A stretch of 11,726 bases of DNA. Origin: an uncultured Bacteroidota bacterium (lineage in GTDB: Bacteria; Bacteroidota; Bacteroidia; Flavobacteriales; Flavobacteriaceae). Below the pieces are notes generated by a model. The model saw only the letters and a program-made list of their open reading frames with translations. It searched no databases and was not told where the DNA came from. How positions within the stretch are numbered: position 1 is the first letter of the stretch; the number at the start of each line of letters is the position of its first letter. Below are positions 1 through 5,905 of this stretch, one piece after another. The DNA lies in contig CAIJFC010000266.1 in assembly GCA_903819815.1 (NCBI GenBank), positions 1-11,726 on the forward strand, written 5' to 3'. The translations under genes and the position numbers were made by a program.

Positions 1-287
1 ACCAATAAGAAGGTATTTCCACCACCCGTGAAAATTCCTTCGGCTTCTTCAATTGCTGCAATTGGATTTTCAAATTCATGGATTCCTCTTACAATAATAT
101 TTAATTCGGCGAAAGCCACAGCCACTTTATTGGTATATTCTTCATACGAAATTCCACTTGGTTGCGCATAGGGAATAAAAAGAATCGTTTTGCAATTCTC
201 AAAATGCAATTTCAATTCTGGTAGTAAATAGTCTAAATAACTTCCTCCGTACAAAGTGGAGGTGCTTGCGATAATGCAATTTTTCAT
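1..287 (-). CDS. pepE: Peptidase E (Asp-specific dipeptidase), N-terminal part, cut by window edge
   Basis: This is the first 95 codons of a gene that runs off the left edge. Reading from ATG at 287, the protein begins MKNCIIASTSTLYGG and continues through ILFIPYAQPSGISYEEYT (about residues 35-52) and IHEFENPIAAIEEAEGIFTGGGNTFLL (residues 69-95). This follows the order of E. coli PepE closely: the STL start, the FIPFA strand, the DEYTDK helix, the GIH..DPLAAIE segment and the GGGNTF loop. PepE is a cytoplasmic family S51 serine peptidase that cleaves Asp-X dipeptides. The nucleophile serine and the rest of the active site lie outside the window, so activity cannot be judged. A TAACTTTG box lies 20 bases upstream of the start. 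It diverges from the gene at 439. Confidence 0.85.
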   Translation of the reverse strand, partial: MKNCIIASTSTLYGGSYLDYLLPELKLHFENCKTILFIPYAQPSGISYEEYTNKVAVAFAELNIIVRGIHEFENPIAAIEEAEGIFTGGGNTFLL

Positions 288-306
288 TTATTTTAATTTA
301 GAAATT

Positions 307-314
307 CAAAGTTA
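307..314 (-). promoter_or_regulatory. Bacteroidota -7 promoter box for pepE
   Basis: On the minus strand this reads TAACTTTG, matching the Bacteroidota TAnnTTTG -7 element. A TTG at 338-336 lies 21 bases further upstream, a plausible -33 element within the usual 17-23 base spacing. It is the only promoter in this window where I find both boxes intact. The pepE start codon follows 19 bases downstream. Confidence 0.6.
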
Positions 315-438
315 CCCATTTTATCATTTTATTTTCAATAATAGATAATTATATATTAACATAACTTTACCAATCCAAATGTTAATTTCTAATTTCACTT
401 AAATACTTTTACAACTAATAAAACAGTTTCTTTATTAT

Positions 439-1137
439 ATGAAAAAATGGGTTGTCCTACTTTTATTTTTTAGCACCTTTTCATTGTGGTCACAAGATCG
501 TAATGAGAAACTGCTTCAAGGTATTATTGCAGCCGATGACGCCTTACTTTCAGGAATTGATGTTGTGAATTTAGGTAATGAAAAAGTGACTGTAACCAAT
601 AGCAAAGGGGAGTTTTCTATATTGGCTAAAGCCGACGACATTTTGGTATTTTCATCAAAATCTTTGGAAATGAGAAGACTATTAATTGATGAAGACGATT
701 TAAAATCAGGAACGATTACCGTAAATATGTACCCTAAAATCAATGAGCTTGATGAGGTTATTGTAAAGAAAAATGCAGCCGAAGGGGTGAGTATAATTCC
801 GGGTCAAAAGCAATATACTCCTGCTGAACGAAAATTACACACCGCAACCAGTGGGTTATTAGACGCTCCAATTAGTTGGATGTCGGGGCGAACAGCAATG
901 CTAAAAAAGGAAGTTGTTGTAGAACGAAAAGAACGGCTACTAGATAAAATAGGAATTTTATATGAAGACAAATACTATATAGAAACATTGAAAGTCCCAG
1001 AAATTTATATTGATGATTTTCAACGATATATCATAGAGGACAAAGAGTTTACAGCCGCTTTAAAAGTCAAAAATAGAACGATGATGTTATTTTTAATTTC
1101 TAAATTAGCCGTGAACTACAATGCTATTCCTAAATAG
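439..1137 (+). CDS. Secreted protein with CarboxypepD_reg-like domain, function unknown
   Basis: The 232-residue protein starts with a typical Sec signal peptide (KKW, hydrophobic stretch to about residue 16, cleavage probably after LWSQ at 19). Residues about 25-108 fit a CarboxypepD_reg-like beta-sandwich: 'LLQGIIAADDALLSGIDVVN' followed by TNSKGEFSI, FSSKSLEMRR and a closing INELDEVIVKK. This is the same module that opens TonB-dependent receptors, but no plug or barrel follows. Residues 110-232 form a charged region I do not recognise, with a hydrophobic patch near 214-225. The protein is probably periplasmic or outer-membrane attached. A tatA-like gene follows after 79 bases with its own promoter box. 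Neither the substrate nor the role can be read from sequence. Two near-consensus boxes ending in A (TAACTTTA 362-369, TACTTTTA 404-411) are possible promoters. Confidence 0.75.
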   Translation: MKKWVVLLLFFSTFSLWSQDRNEKLLQGIIAADDALLSGIDVVNLGNEKVTVTNSKGEFSILAKADDILVFSSKSLEMRRLLIDEDDLKSGTITVNMYPKINELDEVIVKKNAAEGVSIIPGQKQYTPAERKLHTATSGLLDAPISWMSGRTAMLKKEVVVERKERLLDKIGILYEDKYYIETLKVPEIYIDDFQRYIIEDKEFTAALKVKNRTMMLFLISKLAVNYNAIPK

Positions 1138-1191
1138 AAAAGCTAGAAAGTTTTATTTTTGAATTAGATTTTTACCTTTATAAAAACTTAG

Positions 1192-1199
1192 TAACTTTG
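1192..1199 (+). promoter_or_regulatory. -7 promoter box for the tatA/PAP2 pair
   Basis: TAACTTTG matches TAnnTTTG and ends 17 bases before the ATG of the TatA-like gene. No clear TTG -33 element is found at 17-23 bases upstream. With transcription starting a few bases downstream, the leader would be about 12-15 bases. Confidence 0.55.
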
Positions 1200-1216
1200 C
1201 AATAAAATAAATCGAT

Positions 1217-1558
1217 ATGTTTGGAATAGGCGGAGGCGAATTAATTCTAATTTTATTTGTGGTCTTGATGCTTTTTGGGTCGGATAAAATCCCTGATATT
1301 GCCAGAACCATGGGAAAAGCAATGGCGCAATTGAAAAACGCTACCAATGATATTAAAAGTGAAATTCAAAAAGGAGCTGAAGCAAATGGGTTAGATTCTA
1401 AATCGATAACCGATATTACTGGAAATATCAATCAGGAAATTAGTAAAGCAAAAGAAAATTTGCTCAAAGAAGTTTCTCCAGTTGTTGAAGAAGTTAAAAT
1501 TGATATTGAAAATTCGGAAACAATAGAAAGCGAAGGTCCAATAAAAAGACAATCCTAA
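1217..1558 (+). CDS. tatA: Sec-independent (Tat) protein translocase subunit, TatA/TatB family
   Basis: The 113-residue protein has the TatA/TatB architecture: a short N-terminus MFGIGGGE, one transmembrane helix (about residues 9-20), an LFG hinge at 19-21, an amphipathic helix (KIPDIARTMGKAMAQLKNAT, 24-43) and a charged, disordered tail. These proteins form the pore or docking part of the twin-arginine translocase, which moves folded proteins across the inner membrane. Glutamate at position 8 is the residue typical of TatB (E. coli TatB starts MFDIGFSE), whereas TatA usually has glutamine there, so the A/B assignment is open. The tail of about 70 residues is longer than in a minimal TatA. 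No tatC lies in the window. Its stop codon shares one base with the PAP2 start, suggesting translational coupling. Confidence 0.85.
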   Translation: MFGIGGGELILILFVVLMLFGSDKIPDIARTMGKAMAQLKNATNDIKSEIQKGAEANGLDSKSITDITGNINQEISKAKENLLKEVSPVVEEVKIDIENSETIESEGPIKRQS

Positions 1559-2121
1559 TGCTCGATAAAATACTAGCACTCGATAAAGAACTACTTATTT
1601 TTTTAAATGGGCTAGGATCTTCCACCTTCGATCCTTTCTGGATGTTTATTACAAAGCAAAGTAATTGGACTCCATTTTTTTTAATTCTACTTTATCTTAT
1701 TTATAAGAAAATTGGAGTGAAACAAACCCTATATTTGCTATTATTTGTAATGGTTTTAATCACTATTTCCGATCAATTTACAAATCTTGTAAAAGACACT
1801 TTTCAACGTCTTCGTCCATGCAGTGACCCTAAAATCAATGGGTTAATTAGGGTAGTAAAACCGAGTGAAACATTTAGTTTTTTCTCTGGGCATGCCTCAA
1901 ATTCAATGGCAATTGCCTCATTTTTATACTTAATTCTAAAAGATAAATTCAAGTATTTTGGTTTGTTATTTTTGTGGCCACTAATTTTCGCATTTAGTCG
2001 TATTTATCTAGGATTACACTATCCAACAGACATAATTTGTGGCTATATAGATGGATTTATTTTTGGATTTTTATTTTATAAATTATTTCGTTTTCTACAA
2101 TTTAAAAAAATAATTATCTAA
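1558..2121 (+). CDS. PAP2-family membrane phosphatase (undecaprenyl-diphosphatase or lipid phosphatase type)
   Basis: The 187-residue polytopic membrane protein carries all three motifs of the PAP2/acid phosphatase family: K79-x6-R86-P87 (KDTFQRLRP), S110-G111-H112 (FFSGHAS) and S147-R148-x5-H154-x3-D158 (SRIYLGLHYPTD). H112 and H154 are the expected catalytic histidines. Hydrophobic helices lie at about 38-50, 56-72, 114-127, 133-148 and 160-177. Family members dephosphorylate undecaprenyl diphosphate, phosphatidic acid or lipid A. The substrate cannot be chosen from sequence, although BcrC/PgpB-like undecaprenyl diphosphate recycling is a reasonable guess. The ATG at 1558 overlaps the preceding TAA (TAATG). 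The 3' end overlaps the convergent methyltransferase by 8 bases. Confidence 0.85.
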   Translation: MLDKILALDKELLIFLNGLGSSTFDPFWMFITKQSNWTPFFLILLYLIYKKIGVKQTLYLLLFVMVLITISDQFTNLVKDTFQRLRPCSDPKINGLIRVVKPSETFSFFSGHASNSMAIASFLYLILKDKFKYFGLLFLWPLIFAFSRIYLGLHYPTDIICGYIDGFIFGFLFYKLFRFLQFKKIII

Positions 2122-2755
2122 CTCTAGAAACGGTTAATCCATCACGAATAGGTAACAAAACGGTTTCAACTCGAGAATCATTTTTCAATAATTCATTGTA
2201 CTCTAAAAGGACTTTTGTACTCAAATCATTTTTCTGTAAAGGCTCTAAAACTTTCCCGCTCCACAAAACATTATCCGATAAAATAATGCCTCCTTTATTC
2301 ATTTTAGGAAGAATTAACTCAAAATAATGGATGTAATTTTCTTTATCGGCATCTATAAAAACCAAATCAAATTTTAGTTCTAATGTTGGAATAATTGCCA
2401 TTGCCTCTCCTAAATGTTGGAAAATTTGACTTCCCCAAGGAGATTTATCAAAGTACTTTCTTTGAATAGTTTCCAATTCTTCTTTAATGTCAATAGTGTG
2501 TAACTGACCATTTTCCTGCATTCCTTCGCACAAACACAAAGCTGCATAACCTGTAAATGTTCCAATTTCTAAGATATTCACGGGGCGAATTAATTTAGAA
2601 AGCATACTCAAAACACGTCCTTGAAAATGACCGCTCAACATTCTTGGCAATAGAATTTTTTGATAGGTTTCCTTATTTAAAGCAGCTAATAAATCAGGTT
2701 CATTTTCAGAATGCTGTTCGATATAATCTTCTAATTCTTGGGAAATAAAGTGCAT
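2114..2755 (-). CDS. Class I SAM-dependent O-methyltransferase, catechol-type (Methyltransf_3)
   Basis: The 213-residue cytoplasmic protein matches the family that includes caffeoyl-CoA and catechol O-methyltransferases. SAM-binding motif I is LEIGTFTGYA (62-71), preceded by the 'GRVLSMLSKL' helix. The acidic strand is HTIDI (86-90). The metal and catalytic set is FIDADK (133-138, D135) with DNVLWSG (161-167, D161 and N162). This layout predicts a divalent metal-dependent transfer of a methyl group to a vicinal hydroxyl; the actual acceptor is unknown. Length is normal for the family. A TAACTTTG box lies 23 bases upstream of the start. It converges with the PAP2 gene, its last 8 bases overlapping that gene, and no terminator hairpin is visible between them. 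Confidence 0.88.
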   Translation of the reverse strand: MHFISQELEDYIEQHSENEPDLLAALNKETYQKILLPRMLSGHFQGRVLSMLSKLIRPVNILEIGTFTGYAALCLCEGMQENGQLHTIDIKEELETIQRKYFDKSPWGSQIFQHLGEAMAIIPTLELKFDLVFIDADKENYIHYFELILPKMNKGGIILSDNVLWSGKVLEPLQKNDLSTKVLLEYNELLKNDSRVETVLLPIRDGLTVSRVR

Positions 2756-2778
2756 CTTTTGATAGTATTTTTATTTTT

Positions 2779-2786
2779 CAAAGTTA
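2779..2786 (-). promoter_or_regulatory. -7 promoter box for the O-methyltransferase
   Basis: The minus strand reads TAACTTTG and ends 23 bases before the methyltransferase ATG. Most of it lies inside the first copy of the 50-bp repeat (2780-2829). At 17 bases upstream the sequence is TATG, where the second repeat copy has TTTG, so the -33 element looks weakened here. Confidence 0.5.
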
Positions 2787-2829
2787 TCAATTTATCAAAT
2801 AAACATATCCATAAATTAAACTAAATTTG
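2780..2829 (+). repeat. 50-bp direct repeat, copy A (upstream of esterase)
   Basis: This matches 3797-3846 at 48 of 50 positions by direct reading (aaagttatcaatttatcaaa...ctaaatttg). The similarity stops sharply on both sides. The copy holds two outward promoter boxes: TAACTTTG on the minus strand toward the O-methyltransferase and TAAATTTG on the plus strand toward the esterase. It also contains a short internal tandem (ttatcaat/ttatcaaa). Confidence 0.85.
2822..2829 (+). promoter_or_regulatory. -7 promoter box for the esterase
   Basis: TAAATTTG matches TAnnTTTG and forms the right end of repeat copy A. It lies 63 bases before the esterase start, giving a leader of roughly 60 bases. No clear -33 TTG is seen at the usual spacing. 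Confidence 0.5.
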
Positions 2830-2892
2830 TAATACTAAATCGGAAGCTAACAATAAAGCGTTTGTAATTAAATTAGTTACACCTCAAATTTT

Positions 2893-3753
2893 ATGAAAAT
2901 CAATTCTAAATCAATAATTTCAATAGTTTTTTTACTCTTTTTAATCAAATTAAACGCGCAAGTGATAAACGATTCCATTATGATCGATGGCCACTATCGA
3001 ACGTTTCATTTTAATTTGCCTTTGAAAAACAGTACTAATGCAAGTTTGATATTTGTACTGCACGGTTCCGGAGGCAATGGAATAAAATCTATGAAAGGAA
3101 CTTCAAAATTATTGGATATTGCCAATAAAGAAAATCTGATCATTTTGTTTCCAGACGGTTATTTAAAAAATTGGAATGAATGTAGAAAAAATGCTCCTGC
3201 TGCTGCAAATGTCGAAAACATTGATGACAACACTTTTTTCAGTAAAATGATAGACTATTGCGGTACTAAATATTTTATAAATCGCCAAAAAGTCTTTGCT
3301 ATTGGAACTTCTGGAGGCGGCCACATGGTTTATAAATTAGCAATGACAATGCCTGAGAAATTTAAAGCAATAACGGCAATTGTAGCCAATTTACCCGAGG
3401 CAAATAATATGGATTGTATCGAAAAGAAAATGCCAATTGCGGTCATGATTATCAATGGAACTAACGACCCAACCAATCCTTATAATGGTGGTATTTCAGC
3501 AAAAAATAAAGGATTAGTGGTTTCTACTGACGATACCTTTCATTATTGGGCTACTGTAAATGGATATAATGGCGAACCAAAAAAGGAAGATTTGCCTGAC
3601 TTACAACCCGATGGTAAAACAATCGAAAAATATACTTTTAAGCAAAAAGGAAAGCCCGAAGTGGTACTGTTAAAAGTTATTAATGGAGAACACAATAATC
3701 CTAAAGATATCGATGTATTCTTAGAAAGTTGGAATTTTTTTAAAAGACAATAG
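2893..3753 (+). CDS. Secreted alpha/beta-hydrolase esterase, PHB depolymerase/LpqC/feruloyl esterase-like
   Basis: The 286-residue protein has a signal peptide (hydrophobic residues about 8-20, cleavage near LNAQ at 23) and then a single alpha/beta-hydrolase domain. The oxyanion-hole loop is FVLHGSGGNG (54-63), the next strand is LIILFPDGY (82-90), and the nucleophile elbow is IGTSGGGHM (137-145) with Ser140. Candidate acid and base residues are Asp192 in NGTNDPTNPYNGG and His267 in NGEHNNP. The order matches the LpqC/poly(3-hydroxybutyrate) depolymerase/feruloyl esterase group, where the typical motifs are HGxxG, GxSxGG, DxxVPY and GGHxWPG. The last two are altered here, so the substrate may differ. 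Esters of sugars, phenolics or short polyesters are all possible. It is flanked by two near-identical 50-bp repeats, suggesting that it or its flank was inserted. Confidence 0.8.
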   Translation: MKINSKSIISIVFLLFLIKLNAQVINDSIMIDGHYRTFHFNLPLKNSTNASLIFVLHGSGGNGIKSMKGTSKLLDIANKENLIILFPDGYLKNWNECRKNAPAAANVENIDDNTFFSKMIDYCGTKYFINRQKVFAIGTSGGGHMVYKLAMTMPEKFKAITAIVANLPEANNMDCIEKKMPIAVMIINGTNDPTNPYNGGISAKNKGLVVSTDDTFHYWATVNGYNGEPKKEDLPDLQPDGKTIEKYTFKQKGKPEVVLLKVINGEHNNPKDIDVFLESWNFFKRQ

Positions 3754-3763
3754 TTTGGTTTTT

Positions 3764-3783
3764 TAATAAACTTTTGTTTATTA
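3764..3783 (+). terminator. Weak AT-rich hairpin after the esterase
   Basis: An 8-bp inverted repeat (taataaac / gtttatta) with a TTTT loop lies 11 bases after the esterase stop and is followed by ttatctttt. It has almost no GC pairs, so it is at best a weak terminator. Confidence 0.3.
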
Positions 3784-3796
3784 TTATCTTTTAAAA

Positions 3797-3846
3797 AAAG
3801 TTATCAATTTATCAAATAAACAAATCCACAAATTAAACTAAATTTG
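3797..3846 (+). repeat. 50-bp direct repeat, copy B (upstream of rlmN)
   Basis: This is the second copy of the sequence at 2780-2829, with two mismatches (a for t, c for t in the middle). Its right end is the TAAATTTG box of rlmN. Its left end on the minus strand reads TAACTTTT, one base off the -7 consensus that copy A keeps, but it retains TTTG 17 bases upstream (3821-3824 read on the minus strand). Confidence 0.85.
3839..3846 (+). promoter_or_regulatory. -7 promoter box of rlmN, immediately before the start codon
   Basis: TAAATTTG ends only four bases (cacc) before the rlmN ATG. In Bacteroidota, transcription starts a few bases after this box, so the message would begin at or next to the start codon. 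Confidence 0.55.
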
Positions 3847-3850
3847 CACC

Positions 3851-4894
3851 ATGCAAATCGAGAAAAAAGACATAAGAGCATTATCAAAAGAGCAGTTGCG
3901 TGATTTTTTTGTTGCCCATCAAGACAAAGCCTTTCGTGGAAACCAGGTTTATGAATGGTTGTGGAGCAAAGGCGCACATAGTTTTGATGATATGACTAAT
4001 GTTTCAAAAGAAACCCGATTGATGTTGGAAGACAATTTTGTAATCAATCATATCAAGGTGGATACGATGCAACGCAGTTCTGATGGAACGGTAAAAAATG
4101 CCGTTCGATTGCATGACGGATTGGTGGTAGAAAGTGTTTTAATCCCAACAAATACAAGGACTACCGCTTGTGTTTCCAGTCAAGTAGGCTGTAGTTTAGA
4201 TTGTAACTTTTGCGCTACAGCGCGTTTAAAAAGAATGAGAAATTTGGAACCTGGAGAAATTTACGACCAAGTAATCGCTATTGACAAAGAAAGCCGTTTG
4301 TATTACAATCATCCACTTTCCAACATAGTTTTTATGGGAATGGGCGAGCCACTTATGAACTATAATAATGTGCTAAAAGCAATTTCCATGATCACTTCTA
4401 ATGAAGGATTGGGGATGTCTCCAAAGCGAATTACTCTTTCTACTTCAGGCGTTCCTAAAATGATAAAAAAGCTTGCCGATGATGAAGTTAAATTTAAATT
4501 GGCAGTTTCATTACATTCTGCAATAGATGAAATACGTTCCCGAATAATGCCGTTTTCAGCTAATTTTCCTTTATCCGAATTACGGGAATCGTTAGAATAT
4601 TGGTATTCAAAAACAAAAAGTAAAATTACTTACGAGTATGTGGTTTGGAAAGGAATTAACGACAATAAGGAATCAGTTGATGCCTTAGTGAAATTCTGTA
4701 AATATGTTCCTTGCAAAGTCAATTTAATTGAATACAACCCTATAGATGACGGGGAATTCCAACAAGCATCGGATGAATCAATTAATGCATATATTAATGC
4801 GCTTACCGCAAATGATATAGTGGCAAAAGTGAGAAGAAGTCGCGGTAAAGATATTGATGCTGCCTGTGGACAATTAGCGAATAAAGAAGTATAA
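3851..4894 (+). CDS. rlmN: Dual-specificity RNA methyltransferase RlmN (23S rRNA A2503 / tRNA A37, C2 methylation)
   Basis: The 347-residue radical-SAM enzyme installs 2-methyladenosine at 23S rRNA position 2503 and, in studied bacteria, at tRNA position 37. All key residues are present: the radical-SAM cluster C114-x3-C118-x2-C121 (CSLDCNFC), the resolving cysteine C107 (RTTACVSSQ), the GMGEP SAM motif at 163-167, and the methyl-carrying cysteine C339 near the C-terminus (DAACGQL). The N-terminal helical RNA-binding part (1-95) includes FRGNQVYEWLW, typical of RlmN. Both mechanistic cysteines argue for RlmN; Cfr shares them, but the GMGEPLMN/housekeeping context fits RlmN. Length is normal. 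The start ATG is four bases after the -7 box. A strong bidirectional hairpin follows. Confidence 0.95.
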   Translation: MQIEKKDIRALSKEQLRDFFVAHQDKAFRGNQVYEWLWSKGAHSFDDMTNVSKETRLMLEDNFVINHIKVDTMQRSSDGTVKNAVRLHDGLVVESVLIPTNTRTTACVSSQVGCSLDCNFCATARLKRMRNLEPGEIYDQVIAIDKESRLYYNHPLSNIVFMGMGEPLMNYNNVLKAISMITSNEGLGMSPKRITLSTSGVPKMIKKLADDEVKFKLAVSLHSAIDEIRSRIMPFSANFPLSELRESLEYWYSKTKSKITYEYVVWKGINDNKESVDALVKFCKYVPCKVNLIEYNPIDDGEFQQASDESINAYINALTANDIVAKVRRSRGKDIDAACGQLANKEV

Positions 4895-4927
4895 AAAAAA
4901 CGTTCAGAATTTCTGAACGTTTTTTTT
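4893..4927. terminator. Bidirectional terminator between rlmN and the lipoprotein gene
   Basis: A perfect inverted repeat, acgttcaga (4900-4908) / tctgaacgt (4912-4920), has a 3-base loop and is flanked by a run of A on the left and a run of T on the right. It therefore works as an intrinsic terminator from both sides. It begins at the rlmN stop codon and lies 18 bases from the end of the convergent lipoprotein gene. Confidence 0.88.
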
Positions 4928-4945
4928 ATAAACTAATTCTAATTA

Positions 4946-5794
4946 TTAGAATGTAATTGTAACTGGTGTTCCTCCATCAATTGAAATGGTAGCAAGATTG
5001 TCACAAGTTCCAGCACCATAATCTAAAACTGCGGAGTGATTTGGCCTTGTAATATTTACAACTCCAGAAACCACTCTGTAATCACAATTTAATCTTACTC
5101 TTAAAGGTGTAGTGTTAGAAATGGCATTTGAATGAACATTTCCATTAGGGAAAGTAGTTGTCCAATTTCCAGTAATAACATAAACGTTATCTGTCCAAAT
5201 AGCTGTAGTATATCCTTCAATACATTCTCTAGTTCTTGTACCAACTCTTGTGAAAATACCTCTAGAATTAGTAAATGTCATATTCATGTCCATTACACAA
5301 ATTGGGTGAGTGTTTACTTGATAAGTAGAAGTCCCTAAAGACCTTGTAATTGTTCTATTTCCTTGAACCAAGAAGTCATTGTATCGGAAACCATCAAACG
5401 TATAAGTAATCACATAATTTGAGGTAGAATAAGGTAAAACTCCACTAACTCTAATAATACCTCTTAAAATTGCTCCATTTGGCATTGCGCAACCTGTAGT
5501 TCCAAAATTAATTGTTCTAGTCCAAGTTGTTGAAGTAAAAGTTCTAGTTACTGTAACACAAGGAGGTAAAAGATTCGATTCTGTTGGCGCGATAGTTTTC
5601 CCTGCAGGATTTTCTGTAAAATATTGATCGTCAATAATATCAGATAAATCATTGGCTACTTGGTCTAATTTAGCATTAGTTTGTAAATCTTCAGTAGTAA
5701 ATGCATTAGCAAGATCATTGTTGTCTTTAGTACAACTTGCGAATAAAATAATCGCAAACAAAAAAGTTATTTTTAAAATTGAATTTGTTTTCAT
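4946..5794 (-). CDS. Lipoprotein of unknown function, beta-rich and Thr-rich
   Basis: The 282-residue protein has a lipoprotein signal peptide: hydrophobic residues 9-18 and a lipobox LFASC with Cys21 as the lipidated residue, followed by TKDNND. After an acidic helical linker (about 30-60) the rest is a repetitive beta-strand pattern rich in Thr, Asn and Val (such as TRTFTSTTWTRTINF at 83-97 and GIIRVSGVLPY at 112-122). Six further cysteines (79, 102, 166, 191, 237, 264) could form disulfides in the periplasm or on the surface. I recognise no catalytic motif and cannot name a family. It lies on the opposite strand between rlmN and the polyprenyl synthase gene, with its own promoter box and a shared terminator, so it is an independent unit. 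Confidence 0.8.
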   Translation of the reverse strand: MKTNSILKITFLFAIILFASCTKDNNDLANAFTTEDLQTNAKLDQVANDLSDIIDDQYFTENPAGKTIAPTESNLLPPCVTVTRTFTSTTWTRTINFGTTGCAMPNGAILRGIIRVSGVLPYSTSNYVITYTFDGFRYNDFLVQGNRTITRSLGTSTYQVNTHPICVMDMNMTFTNSRGIFTRVGTRTRECIEGYTTAIWTDNVYVITGNWTTTFPNGNVHSNAISNTTPLRVRLNCDYRVVSGVVNITRPNHSAVLDYGAGTCDNLATISIDGGTPVTITF

Positions 5795-5833
5795 ATTTAG
5801 TATTATTTAGTTTATTTATTAATAGGACTTTAA

Positions 5834-5841
5834 CAAAAGTA
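5834..5841 (-). promoter_or_regulatory. -7 promoter box for the lipoprotein gene
   Basis: The minus strand reads TACTTTTG, a TAnnTTTG match, 39 bases upstream of the lipoprotein ATG. The 39-base leader is AT-rich and has no obvious ribosome-binding site. No -33 TTG is seen at the standard spacing. Confidence 0.45.
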
Positions 5842-5891
5842 AAAAGTTTAATTGTAATAAAAAAAATATTTTCAATACAATTTCAAAACAG

Positions 5892-5899
5892 TATCTTTG
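5892..5899 (+). promoter_or_regulatory. -7 promoter box of the polyprenyl synthase gene
   Basis: TATCTTTG matches TAnnTTTG and ends six bases before the ATG at 5906. Its last three bases are the TTG that would otherwise look like an upstream start codon at 5897. The overlap with a promoter box argues against that start. Confidence 0.55.
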
Positions 5900-5905
5900 A
5901 GTCCT

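Noticed and set aside
516..743. Minus-strand open frame of 75 codons inside the CarboxypepD_reg-like gene
   Set aside because: It lies fully antisense to a well-supported gene, has no promoter box and no recognisable motif.
1153..1579. Minus-strand open frames across the tatA-like gene
   Set aside because: These are antisense shadows of a recognised Tat subunit and have no features of real proteins.
2780..3846. Esterase region as an insertion sequence or transposon bounded by the 50-bp repeats
   Set aside because: There is no transposase, no terminal inverted repeats and no target duplication outside the repeats; a duplication-type insertion is enough.
5132..5338. Plus-strand open frame of 68 codons opposite the lipoprotein
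   Set aside because: Its Ser/Asn/Cys-rich composition is just the complement of the Thr-rich lipoprotein codons.
5897..5905. TTG start adding three residues to polyprenyl synthase
   Set aside because: The TTG is the end of a TATCTTTG promoter box, and ATG at 5906 is a better start.
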